Source: Cellvibrionaceae bacterium (GTDB lineage Bacteria > Pseudomonadota > Gammaproteobacteria > Pseudomonadales > Cellvibrionaceae). From it: DNA of 64,000 nt. Of the stretch, positions 34,397 through 42,816 are shown one piece after another (position 1 is the first letter of the stretch; the number at the start of each line of letters is the position of its first letter). The stretch is taken from the NCBI GenBank assembly GCA_021151695.1, contig JAGKWU010000018.1, positions 20,214 through 84,213 on the forward strand, in the 5' to 3' direction. The translations under genes and the position numbers were made by a program. The notes under the pieces were generated by a model. It made no database searches and was not told the DNA's origin. It saw nothing but the letters and a program-made list of their open reading frames with translations.

Positions 34397-35791
34397 TTAA
34401 TCTTCCTGCACGTCCAGTGCAGGGATTTCTACAGTGATTTTCAATCCTCCCTCGGGGCGGTTCTCCGCCCAGATTCTTCCATAATGCAAGGTCACACTGC
34501 GATGAGCTATCGCCAGGCCTAAACCGTGGCCGCCACTTTCGCGGTCGCGAGCCGCGTCTGTGCGAAAAAAAGGCTGGAAGATATCGCTAAGAAATTCGTT
34601 TGGCACACCGATTCCCGAATCGGCAATCGAAACACTGAACACGCCATCGTCGTAGTTGTGCATCAAGCTAACATCAATAGCGCCATGTGCTGGTGTGTAA
34701 TGAATCGCGTTGCGCAAAATATTTTCAAATACACCTACCAACATATTGCCGTGAGTAGCTACTAAGGCTTCATCACACTGGCTAAAAAAATTTACGGTAA
34801 TAAATTTCTCGCTAGCCATCTGTTCGTAATCTTCGCGAATTGCATGCAATAGCCCTTGTAAATCTATGGTGTCATCCAGTTGCCAGCCCTGTTGGTGATG
34901 AACAGGCAGGGACAGGATTTCAGTGATGATATTGCCCAGATAATCAGCGGCATGTTTGATGCGTTCCAGCTCAGTATCCACCACACCATTGCTGCGTTGC
35001 TGGGCGAGAGCCAATGCGAATTGCAGGCGAGCCAATGGCGTGCGCAACTCGTGGGATACGTCTTTGATCAGACGCTTTTGCTCCAGCATGGCTTTTTCCA
35101 GCCGCGCGGTCATCTGGTCAAAGTCCTGGCCGAGCAGGGCGATTTCATCTTTGCGGCCGCTAAAATATTTGCTGACGCGTGCGCTCAAATCCCCGGCGGA
35201 GACTTGTTGGATAGTTTCCTGCAGACGTTTGATACTACTTGTGAAGTGACGGGCCAACAAAAAGCAGGCGCTACCACTTACCAGAATGGAAACCAGCAGC
35301 AGGGGCCAGATATTATTAATAAATAATTCCCAGATGATGTCGCGATCAGGGCCTTCTTCCAAACCATCTGAAATGGTGATCAGCTTGATATTGTTGCCGT
35401 CATTTAAGGTGATGAAGCGGCCAAAAAGTTTGCGGTTGCGATCCTGCACTTTTTCGTAGGGATGTTTGCTGGTGAGTTGCGATGCGAGCAGCAAAATGCC
35501 GGGCGGCAGCGCGCGGTGCAGCAAGTCTTCGTCATTGCTGTCCAGTGCAAAAATAAAAGGGGAGGACCAAGCGGGTAATGCGGTCAGGTCGCGCGCGATT
35601 TCCCCTTGGGTGCGATTGATCACACTGCCTGCCATTTGGAAGAGCAGGCGCTTGGCGGGCTCTTCCGTGTGGCGAAAGCGGGTACCCTCGGGGGTTACAT
35701 CGAACCAGTGCACCACTATGTTGGTGCCCACAATGATGACAGCGGATATCAGCCAAAAGGTTAAAAATATTTTGAGGTATAACCGCGTCAT
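34397..35791 (-). CDS. cpxA: CpxA-like membrane histidine kinase
   Basis: 464 residues: TM1 at about 7-27, a periplasmic sensor region to about 155, TM2 near 160-180, HAMP (VSAGDLSARVSKYF), HisKA with the phospho-His in KDVSHELRTPLARLQFAL, and HATPase_c (NILRNAIHYTPAHG, ADSGIGVPNEFL, GHGLGLAIAHRSVTLH). The sequence of the DHp helix and the paired regulator resemble CpxA, the envelope-stress sensor. It lies nine bases after the regulator gene and is presumably co-transcribed with it. The name is by similarity and not proven. Confidence 0.82.
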   Translation of the reverse strand: MTRLYLKIFLTFWLISAVIIVGTNIVVHWFDVTPEGTRFRHTEEPAKRLLFQMAGSVINRTQGEIARDLTALPAWSSPFIFALDSNDEDLLHRALPPGILLLASQLTSKHPYEKVQDRNRKLFGRFITLNDGNNIKLITISDGLEEGPDRDIIWELFINNIWPLLLVSILVSGSACFLLARHFTSSIKRLQETIQQVSAGDLSARVSKYFSGRKDEIALLGQDFDQMTARLEKAMLEQKRLIKDVSHELRTPLARLQFALALAQQRSNGVVDTELERIKHAADYLGNIITEILSLPVHHQQGWQLDDTIDLQGLLHAIREDYEQMASEKFITVNFFSQCDEALVATHGNMLVGVFENILRNAIHYTPAHGAIDVSLMHNYDDGVFSVSIADSGIGVPNEFLSDIFQPFFRTDAARDRESGGHGLGLAIAHRSVTLHYGRIWAENRPEGGLKITVEIPALDVQED

Positions 35792-35800
35792 AACAAGCTA

Positions 35801-36493
35801 TCAGGCATCTTGCAGAGTGAGCATGTAGCCTGCGCCGCGCACGTTGATAATCAATTCTTTATTAGCGCCGGCGGCGGTTAACTTTTTACGGATATTGCTT
35901 ACATGCACGTCAATACTGCGATCATAGGGCGTGAGTTTGCGATTGAGCGCCTGTTCGGTCATATCGTCTTTGCTGATGACTTGGCCAGCCTGACGTACCA
36001 GAATTTCCAACACGCTGAACTCAGTACCGGTCAACACTATCTCGCCGCCATCCCAGGTGACATTGCGGCTGCCCAAGTGCAACACCAATGACCCCGAGGA
36101 AATTTTATCCAGCTTGACGGGTGCTTGTTCGCTGGTCGCGCGACGCAGGATTGCGCGGATACGTGCAACCAACTCACGCGGATCGCAGGGCTTGGGTAGA
36201 TAATCGTCAGCGCCTATTTCCAGGCCTATAACGCGATCGACCGTATCGCCTTTGGCGGTGAGCATCAGTACAGGTGTTTGATGGGTTTTGCGCAGGCTTT
36301 TGAGTACTTCAAAGCCGTTGTACACCGGTAACATGACATCCAGCACTATGGCGGAAAAATTTTCCTGGGTGGCAATCTGCAAGCCGGTTTCACCATCGTA
36401 GGCTGGCGTTACTTCAAAACCTTCGGTGGTTAAATATTCGCTGAGCAGTTGATTGAGCTCTTTATCATCGTCGATTAGAAGCAGTTTGTTCAT
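35801..36493 (-). CDS. cpxR: CpxR-like OmpR-family response regulator
   Basis: 230 residues: receiver domain with LLIDDDKELNQLL, phospho-acceptor Asp in AIVLDVMLP, and the conserved Lys in DDYLPKPCDPRELVARIRAI, very close to CpxR; then an OmpR winged helix (LTGTEFSVLEILVRQAGQVI, DRSIDVHVSNIRKKL, NVRGAGYML). It probably controls envelope-stress genes together with the downstream kinase. A Cys follows KP where E. coli CpxR has Phe. Confidence 0.87.
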   Translation of the reverse strand: MNKLLLIDDDKELNQLLSEYLTTEGFEVTPAYDGETGLQIATQENFSAIVLDVMLPVYNGFEVLKSLRKTHQTPVLMLTAKGDTVDRVIGLEIGADDYLPKPCDPRELVARIRAILRRATSEQAPVKLDKISSGSLVLHLGSRNVTWDGGEIVLTGTEFSVLEILVRQAGQVISKDDMTEQALNRKLTPYDRSIDVHVSNIRKKLTAAGANKELIINVRGAGYMLTLQDA

Positions 36494-36705
36494 GTAAATC
36501 CACGCTGTCGCCTAATTTATTTGCCGCAAGTTTGCAGCAGCTCTTTTGGAGTGTCATTGGAATTGTAGCTGTTTAACCCTTCTTAACATAATTTACCAAT
36601 GAAAATTTGTTACAGACTGTTCGTACGACCACAGTTGGCCTGCTTGCACCTGATGCGGCTTGTTGGGAAAATCGCGGCCCTTCGGTTTTTTAAGGTGAGA
36701 TATCC

Positions 36706-37248
36706 ATGGCCAGCATAGGTTTGTTTTTTGGAAGTGATGAGGGTAATACCGAGCGCGTTGCCTACCAGATCCGTAAATGCCTGGGGGAGGGTGTGGTGGA
36801 TATCTATGATGTTGCCGATGTCACCCAACTTGAATTCACGCAATATGACAAGATTATCCTCGGCATACCTACCTGGGACTTTGGTCAAATCCAAAGTGAT
36901 TGGGAGGATTTCTGGGGCGATATAGCTGAAGTGGATTTTTCCGGCAAAACGGTGGCGCTGTTTGGGTTGGGTGACCAGTTTGGCTATGCCGATTACTATC
37001 TTGACGCTATGGGTATGCTTCACGATGTCATTATCCAGTCAGGTGCGCAGATTATCGGTCACTGGCCAACGGAGGGTTATGAGTTTGTTGCTTCCAAAGC
37101 GGAAATCCCTGGGGCTGGTCTATTCGTAGGTTTGGCCCTGGACGAGGATCATCAAGAGGATCTCACTTCCAATCGTCTCAATACCTGGTGTGGCCAGATA
37201 CTGACAGAGTTTGGTTTGGATGGTTCGTTGAACTTATTGCCAAGGTAA
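36706..37248 (+). CDS. fldB: Long-chain flavodoxin (FldB type)
   Basis: 180 residues. The FMN phosphate loop is GLFFGSDEGNTERVA, the isoalloxazine contacts are GIPTWDFGQIQSDWED and GLGDQFGYADYYLDAMG, and the inserted long-chain loop is present. It is a cytoplasmic electron carrier. AAGGTGAG precedes the ATG. The FldB assignment rests on the WDFGQ motif and is less sure than the family. The upstream 200 bases also carry the promoter of the divergent CpxR-like gene. Confidence 0.88.
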   Translation: MASIGLFFGSDEGNTERVAYQIRKCLGEGVVDIYDVADVTQLEFTQYDKIILGIPTWDFGQIQSDWEDFWGDIAEVDFSGKTVALFGLGDQFGYADYYLDAMGMLHDVIIQSGAQIIGHWPTEGYEFVASKAEIPGAGLFVGLALDEDHQEDLTSNRLNTWCGQILTEFGLDGSLNLLPR

Positions 37249-37290
37249 AGCTATCTCTGGATCTTGATTAATCGCTTCAAGATGTAGTGT

Positions 37291-37304
37291 TGTGACCGGT
37301 TACA
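37291..37304 (+). promoter_or_regulatory. LacI-family-like operator upstream of the binding-protein/cyclase pair
   Basis: TGTGACCGGTTACA is a near-perfect palindrome (12 of 14 positions symmetric) centred on CCGG and matching the TGNNACCGGTNNCA pattern common for LacI-type sugar regulators. It lies about 107 bases before the ATG at 37411. A further inverted repeat CGCCAAAA/TTTTGGCG is at 37315-37339. Confidence 0.5.
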
Positions 37305-37410
37305 GTCCCGCTACCGCCAAAATCTGCGTCTTTTTGGCGCTTAAATTTCGTCAAACTCCCAATTACCAACTAGACTCTGCTTTGTCTGATTTATGTTTTT
37401 GGGATCCTGA

Positions 37411-38616
37411 ATGACCAAATTCCTTCGCTCACTCGTCGTTGCCAGCGCTTGCCTGCTGGCGCAAACCTGTGCGGCTGCAGAAGAGCTGCGCCTGGTATAC
37501 ACCTATGGAGTGGAAAGCCTCAGTTCGATCCTGAGGGATTTCAGCAAGGAATCTGGCGTAAAGATCAATGTAGAGTTCCGCAACCAGGGCGACTTCAAGT
37601 CCGGCATGATGGAAATGATGGAAATGAAGGCTGCGCCTGACGCCATCCTTATGCCCGCCGATCATGCGGGTATGCACAGGTTGCTTAAATACAGCCCCAT
37701 GGATCCCCATTGGTTTTCCGCAAAAATTGCCGATCGTATCTGGCAGAGTGGTATGAGTGACGGCGTGCTTTACGGTGCTCCGGTTACCCAGGGCAATCAC
37801 TTGGTGCTCTTCTACAACAAAAAACTGGTGAAAACGCCGGCAACCAACTGGGCCGGGCTATTTGCCCAGCAGAAAACCCTGGCGGAGCAAGGCGTAGCCA
37901 CCATTGCCTGGAGCTACGACGAACCCTATTGGTTGCTGCCATTTTTAGGTGCCTACGGTGGCTGGCCAATTACAGATGGCAAGGTTTCGCTTAATACGCC
38001 GGCCATGACATCAGCGCTGGCATTTTATAAAAACCTGCGCGAAAAAAATCTGCCGTATCCCAACTGCAGCTATGAGCAATCTGTTGAGTTGTTTAAAGCG
38101 GGCAAAGTGGCTTACACCATCAACGGCGAGTGGGTGAGTAAAGCCTTTGCGGAAGCCTTGGGGGATAACCTCGGTGTTGCGCCGCTGCCCTCTATTGATG
38201 GAAAAAAACTGATGCCAACTTTTTCTACCTATATCCTTGCGGTGCCCAATGACGGCATGAGCGGTCCCAAGCGCGCAGCCTTAATCCAATTGGTCAATTA
38301 CTTGCAAAGCCCGAAGGTACAGCGCCAGATATGGGAAGTCGTGGGAGCAATTCCTGTTGAGAACTCGTCGTTTGCCTATGCGCAACAAACGGCCAATGGT
38401 CACATCAAACCTCTGCTGGATTTGATGTTGCAAACGCGCTCTCTGCCGTCAGACGAAGCCATCAGTTTTATCTGGGATGCTATCGGCAAAGGGTTTATCC
38501 GTTACCGGGAAGGCGCTATGACTGCTCAGGAGAGTGCTGAGTTTATGCAGCAGATGGCGATTCGCAATATTCGTAACGCCCAGCGTCAAGCTGCCTCTAC
38601 TGCAGCCACCCCTTAA
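37411..38616 (+). CDS. Periplasmic maltose-binding-protein-like solute-binding protein, no transporter nearby
   Basis: 401 residues with a Sec signal peptide (KFLRSLVVASACLLAQTCAA, cut near AAAEE). The mature part has family-1 binding-protein features: AEELRLVYTYGVESLSSILR, GVLYGAPVTQGNHLVLFYNKKL, PYWLLPFLGAYGGW, LFKAGKVAYTINGEW and ILAVPNDG. Such proteins usually deliver oligosaccharides to an ABC permease, but no permease or ATPase gene is present. Instead a membrane diguanylate cyclase starts nine bases downstream, which suggests a sensory role. The ligand is unknown; a LacI-like operator upstream hints at a sugar. Confidence 0.85.
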   Translation: MTKFLRSLVVASACLLAQTCAAAEELRLVYTYGVESLSSILRDFSKESGVKINVEFRNQGDFKSGMMEMMEMKAAPDAILMPADHAGMHRLLKYSPMDPHWFSAKIADRIWQSGMSDGVLYGAPVTQGNHLVLFYNKKLVKTPATNWAGLFAQQKTLAEQGVATIAWSYDEPYWLLPFLGAYGGWPITDGKVSLNTPAMTSALAFYKNLREKNLPYPNCSYEQSVELFKAGKVAYTINGEWVSKAFAEALGDNLGVAPLPSIDGKKLMPTFSTYILAVPNDGMSGPKRAALIQLVNYLQSPKVQRQIWEVVGAIPVENSSFAYAQQTANGHIKPLLDLMLQTRSLPSDEAISFIWDAIGKGFIRYREGAMTAQESAEFMQQMAIRNIRNAQRQAASTAATP

Positions 38617-38625
38617 GGTGAGCTT

Positions 38626-40710
38626 GTGTCCGTCGTCGATCTGGTCTTTCGTCAGCGTTTCGGTATAAAGAGCTTCCGACTTACGGTTGTGGCGCTGGTG
38701 TGGGCGTCGGTTGCTGTACCTGTGTTGATTCTCTGCCTTTATCAATTGCGTGACGATTACGAGCAACGCCTGGCAAGTAATCGCGCTGAACTTGAACGCC
38801 GTGCCGAGCGCGCTTCTTTTGTGATAGCGCAAGAGCTGCGCCAGATGATGTCGGATCTTGATCGGATTGCGAGTGACGGCACTGTAATTCGATCGTTGTC
38901 CTTCCCGATGCTCAGCCCTCTGTCATCCGCCAAGCTGGATTCTTTTCTTAAAGAAAATAGCGCAGCGGTGAATATCATCTCTCTGGATCGTGAGCTTTTT
39001 CCGGTAGAAATATTGCCCGACACGGCGCTGACGGCGGATCTCTCCGCCTACAAAACCTTTATGGATGAAGTAATTGCGGCGCCCGAATCTATTCGAGATC
39101 CACGGCCGCGTTTGTTTTTATCGGTTCCCGACAAAAACACCGGCACTCGCCAGATACTTTTTGTGCGTCCCATACTCACCGCTAATAATTCCATCAGCCA
39201 GCCTTTTGTCGTGACAGGTTTATTGTTTGCCACTATTTCCAGCGAAAAGTTAATCGCCGAATTGCGTGAAAAAGATGGTGTAGGATTTCCCTGGTTACAG
39301 CTCTATAGCCAACAGCAATTGATCTACTCATCGGAACTGCATGCGGATATCCAGGAGCAGCAGCGTGTAGAGGTGAATTTGGGGCGTGAGGATCAAGCGT
39401 TGAGCCTGGTATTTGGCAGTTCGTCGCAAGGTGTAGCGCGGCAAGTGTTGATGGCCTACCGTGCCCAGGCCTTGATGGCATTGTTATTTGTAGCGGCTAT
39501 GGGATTGGTCACCAAATCGCTCGCCGATAAGTTGGGTAAACCGCTTTCACTGCTCAGCCGTTTGACGCGAAATCTCAGCAGTGGCCAGATGGAGCCTTTG
39601 GAGGGTATTGATTCGATTCACTATCAGGAATTCACCGAAGTATTTAGCCTGCTTAACAACATGCAGGCGACTATTCGCCAGCAGTTCGACCAACTCTACG
39701 AAGCCAACGCCCATCTGGAAGAAAAAGTTGCGCAGCGTACTGATGCGCTTGAGCGAAATATTTTATTGCTCGACAAACAGCAACAGTCACTCAGTAACCT
39801 CGTGAAGTACGCTCTCGCTATTCAACAGCTCGACGGAATGGATGATATAGGTCCACAAACACGTCAATTAGCCGAGCACATTTGCGAGCAGGGCGTAGGT
39901 GTTTATCTGGCGCGCGGCGAAGGATTTTCGGGTTACCTCAATTATGAAGCACTGCCCGTGGAAGCTCGCGAGTTGCTGAATGACAGGGCTGATCAATTAC
40001 GTGATTACCAGGGGCTGGTGGAGCTTGTGGAATCTAACGAATTCCTTCAGCTATTTGCCATAGGCAACTCTACTAATAGCTATCAAGGGTTTCTGGCGAC
40101 GACTAAAAGCCAACTGAGTGGACGCGTCCATGAAACCCTAATGGTTCTCTGCAGCATATTGGGTTCATCGCTAAAGCAGCACAATCTCACTAATCGACTG
40201 GATCGACTGGCGCACATGGATTCGGTCACTCGTTTGCCCAATCGCCATTACTTCAATAGCGTTTTCGCTGACAGACAAAATCATTTTGATATTGACCAGG
40301 CGCATACCCATTTCGCCGTGTTTGTCATTGATGTTAACGGCCTCAAACCAATTAATGACAATTATGGCCATGAACATGGCGACCAGATGTTGCGACAAGT
40401 TGCCGAGGCACTAAGCCGGGTAGTGCGGCCGCGCGATACGGTTGCACGGGTTGGTGGCGACGAGTTTTATATGATTCTGGAGCGGGCCAGCCAGAAAACC
40501 TGCGAGCAATTTGCACAGCGCCTGCGCGAGCTGCAAAAAAATATGTTCATGGATATTGGCGATAAGCACATTGCCATCACCTTCAGTTTTGGCTTTGCCA
40601 GTGCGGATCTGGATTCGCTGAAAAATCTTATAGCATTGGCGGATGAGCGCATGTACTTCGCCAAAAAGAAGCACTACCAAAGCCTGCAAACTGCCCAAAT
40701 GGAGAAATAA
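38626..40710 (+). CDS. Membrane diguanylate cyclase coupled to a solute-binding protein
   Basis: 694 residues from a GTG. TM1 lies at about 20-42, followed by a periplasmic domain of some 235 residues (Cache-like by size and by its LFLSVPDK...RQILFVRPI strands), TM2 at about 282-300, a HAMP region, a coiled coil (LYEANAHLEEKVAQRTDALE), a GAF-sized middle domain (about 395-525) and a C-terminal GGDEF domain. The catalytic motif is VARVGGDEFYMIL and RPRD five residues upstream fits the inhibitory RxxD site. It should make cyclic di-GMP in response to a periplasmic signal, probably the upstream binding protein. Confidence 0.9.
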   Translation: MSVVDLVFRQRFGIKSFRLTVVALVWASVAVPVLILCLYQLRDDYEQRLASNRAELERRAERASFVIAQELRQMMSDLDRIASDGTVIRSLSFPMLSPLSSAKLDSFLKENSAAVNIISLDRELFPVEILPDTALTADLSAYKTFMDEVIAAPESIRDPRPRLFLSVPDKNTGTRQILFVRPILTANNSISQPFVVTGLLFATISSEKLIAELREKDGVGFPWLQLYSQQQLIYSSELHADIQEQQRVEVNLGREDQALSLVFGSSSQGVARQVLMAYRAQALMALLFVAAMGLVTKSLADKLGKPLSLLSRLTRNLSSGQMEPLEGIDSIHYQEFTEVFSLLNNMQATIRQQFDQLYEANAHLEEKVAQRTDALERNILLLDKQQQSLSNLVKYALAIQQLDGMDDIGPQTRQLAEHICEQGVGVYLARGEGFSGYLNYEALPVEARELLNDRADQLRDYQGLVELVESNEFLQLFAIGNSTNSYQGFLATTKSQLSGRVHETLMVLCSILGSSLKQHNLTNRLDRLAHMDSVTRLPNRHYFNSVFADRQNHFDIDQAHTHFAVFVIDVNGLKPINDNYGHEHGDQMLRQVAEALSRVVRPRDTVARVGGDEFYMILERASQKTCEQFAQRLRELQKNMFMDIGDKHIAITFSFGFASADLDSLKNLIALADERMYFAKKKHYQSLQTAQMEK

Positions 40711-40730
40711 CTGGTCGGAAAAAATACTTG

Positions 40731-40758
40731 TTGCAAGGGTGCGAATACTGTATATAAT
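40731..40758 (+). promoter_or_regulatory. lexA promoter
   Basis: TTGCAA (40731-40736) and TATAAT (40753-40758) with a 16-base spacer; the -10 is partly covered by an overlapping half site CTGTATATA and lies just before the SOS box. Confidence 0.75.
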
Positions 40759-40766
40759 CCCAATAA

Positions 40767-40782
40767 CTGTATAAACAAACAG
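40767..40782 (+). promoter_or_regulatory. lexA: SOS (LexA) box of lexA-sulA
   Basis: CTGTATAAACAAACAG fits the gammaproteobacterial CTG-N10-CAG operator. It lies 14 bases before the lexA ATG, so LexA would repress its own operon and the downstream sulA. Confidence 0.92.
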
Positions 40783-40795
40783 ATAAGGGGTAATT

Positions 40796-41404
40796 ATGTA
40801 CAATCTCACATCGCGCCAGGAACAGGTTTTACAGCTTATTAAAACCTACGCAGAAGAAACTGGTTACCCACCCACAAGGGCAGAAATCGCCCGCATTCTT
40901 GGTTACAAATCTCCCAACGCTGCTGAAGAGCACATCAAAGCTCTCGCCAAAAAAGGCGCTATTGAAATCGTTCCCGGCGCCTCCCGCGGCATACGCCTGC
41001 CAGAGACAACGGAAGAAGAGGGTATCCCCATCGTTGGTCGTGTTGCAGCAGGAAACCCAATCCTTGCCCAGGAACATATCGAAGATTACTGCAATATCCC
41101 CCCGAACTTTTTTTCACCCAGTGCGGATTACCTGTTGCGTGTTAATGGTATGAGCATGAAAGACGCCGGCATCCTCGATGGTGACCTACTGGCAGTGCAT
41201 CGTACAGATCAGGTTCGCAGCGGCCAGATAGTGGTTGCGCGTATAGGTGAAGAGGTAACTGTGAAGCGCTACAAGCGCACTGGCAACCGCTCGCAGGTTG
41301 AGCTCTGGCCAGAAAACCCTGATTTCGATGTGATCCATGTTGATCTCACCGATCAGGAATTTTCTATCGAAGGTTTAAGCGTAGGAGTGATTCGTCGTGA
41401 ATAG
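40796..41404 (+). CDS. lexA: SOS repressor LexA
   Basis: 202 residues. The winged helix spans 1-65 (LTSRQEQVLQLIKTYAEETG, PPTRAEIARILGYKSPNAAE). The self-cleavage site is Ala85-Gly86 in GRVAAGNP, and the catalytic dyad is Ser120 (VNGMSMKDAG) and Lys157 (EEVTVKRYK). RecA-stimulated self-cleavage lifts repression after DNA damage. The upstream SOS box shows autoregulation. Confidence 0.98.
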   Translation: MYNLTSRQEQVLQLIKTYAEETGYPPTRAEIARILGYKSPNAAEEHIKALAKKGAIEIVPGASRGIRLPETTEEEGIPIVGRVAAGNPILAQEHIEDYCNIPPNFFSPSADYLLRVNGMSMKDAGILDGDLLAVHRTDQVRSGQIVVARIGEEVTVKRYKRTGNRSQVELWPENPDFDVIHVDLTDQEFSIEGLSVGVIRRE

Positions 41405-41804
41405 AATTCGTCAGGTAGAGCCACAACAACAGCGTCAACAAGTAAGAACCAGTGGTATTACCGAATTAATTATTGCCAACTCATCGCCTGAGCAAGTCTC
41501 ACTCTTGATGCCGATGATTGCCTTTTTGAGCCAAAGCCGCGAAGAGCGTTGGGTGACCTGGATTGCACCACTGCATTTAACCCGTGAATTTTTGGAATCC
41601 TATGGTGTTGATACGCGTTATTTGCGTTTGATCCACTGTGATGACGAAGCCAGTCGTTTATGGATTACCTGGGAGGCGCTGTCTGCAGGTAACAGCCACA
41701 CGGTGATTTCCAGCCCGGGCAAATTGACTGAAAAAGAGTTCAAGCAGCTCGAACAAGCTGCTTATGAAGGGCAATGTCAGGGATTGTTGTTGCGCGTTAG
41801 ATAA
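41397..41804 (+). CDS. sulA: SulA-like cell-division inhibitor
   Basis: 135 residues, starting at a GTG eight bases inside the lexA end. The SulA core is visible: GITELIIANSSPEQVSLLMP, ERWVTWIAPLHLTREFLE, YLRLIHCDDEASRLWITWEA and SHTVISSPGKLTEKEF. SulA binds FtsZ and blocks septation during the SOS response. The lexA-sulA operon is the arrangement of Pseudomonas rather than E. coli. Because of the overlap its synthesis depends on lexA translation. Confidence 0.93.
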   Translation: MNRIRQVEPQQQRQQVRTSGITELIIANSSPEQVSLLMPMIAFLSQSREERWVTWIAPLHLTREFLESYGVDTRYLRLIHCDDEASRLWITWEALSAGNSHTVISSPGKLTEKEFKQLEQAAYEGQCQGLLLRVR

Positions 41805-41844
41805 CTTGTGCACCAACTGAATCGTTAGATCTGTAAATTAATAA

Positions 41845-42816
41845 TTACACTTCCGCAACAAATACCGCACGAATTGGCGCGGGATGTCCTTCAGCAGTGA
41901 TATCCGGATTATTGGGATCGAGAAATTCCGGCAGGGAATGAAATTTCATCCAGGGAGTGGATCGCTGCTCTTCTCTCGTAGTTTTGCAAACGTCCACCAC
42001 TCGTGGATCGCGAAATCCCATTTTACGCATCCAGCTGATCATGGTGTCGCAGCTAGGCAAAAACCATACATTGTTCATCTTTGCGTAGCGCTCTTCAGGC
42101 ACCAGCACATCACCTAAACCGCCTTCAATTACTAAGGTTTCCAACACCAATTGGCCGCCGGGGCGCAGAGCTTCTTTCAACTCGCGCAAATGGTCCATGG
42201 GTGAGCGGCGATGATAAAAAACGCCCATTGAAAACACGGTATCAAATGCTTGTAGTTTGGGCGGTAAATCTTCAATGCCCACTGGCACTACATCGATTGG
42301 GTGATTAGTACCGGCAAGTTGTTTGATCATATGGAATTGCACAACAAAACGCGGTGAAGGGTCTATACCAATCACACGCTTGGCTCCTTCGCCCAACATC
42401 CTCCAACAGTGGTAGCCGTTGCCACAACCTACATCAAGGATCAGGCGATCTTTGAGCGGGGCGAGGTGGGGAATAACCCTGTCCCATTTCCAGTCGGAGC
42501 GCCATTCTGTATCTATATGAATGCCGTGAATCCAATAGGGACCTTTTCGCCATGGAATTAAAGCTTCCAGCGCTTGTTGCAACTGCGCACGTGTGGCTTG
42601 GTCGCAATCAATAGGTGCGCCGATGTCGACTTTATCGAAAAAATTATTGTGGCTGCTCTGAATCCCGGGTAGCTGCGCCAGTGCAGCTTCCCAGCAGGGC
42701 AAGTCACCATAGCGTTGATGACTTAATCCATCGGCTAGTTGCTGTGGCAGGCTATTGGACCAGGAAGCGAGAGGGCTGTCGGGCAGGTAGGCGAGGAGTT
42801 GGCTGTAATCCATCAT
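41845..42816 (-). CDS. cmoB: tRNA U34 carboxymethyltransferase CmoB
   Basis: 323 residues with the SAM-fold motif LILDVGCGNGYHCWRMLGEG, VIGIDPSPRFVVQF, FDTVFSMGVFYHRRSPMDHL, PGGQLVLETLVIEG and the CmoB-specific C terminus YAKMNNVWFLPSCDTMISWM. It transfers carboxymethyl from carboxy-SAM to 5-hydroxyuridine-34 to form cmo5U, extending wobble decoding. Its start overlaps the stop of cmoA (ATGA). Confidence 0.97.
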   Translation of the reverse strand: MMDYSQLLAYLPDSPLASWSNSLPQQLADGLSHQRYGDLPCWEAALAQLPGIQSSHNNFFDKVDIGAPIDCDQATRAQLQQALEALIPWRKGPYWIHGIHIDTEWRSDWKWDRVIPHLAPLKDRLILDVGCGNGYHCWRMLGEGAKRVIGIDPSPRFVVQFHMIKQLAGTNHPIDVVPVGIEDLPPKLQAFDTVFSMGVFYHRRSPMDHLRELKEALRPGGQLVLETLVIEGGLGDVLVPEERYAKMNNVWFLPSCDTMISWMRKMGFRDPRVVDVCKTTREEQRSTPWMKFHSLPEFLDPNNPDITAEGHPAPIRAVFVAEV

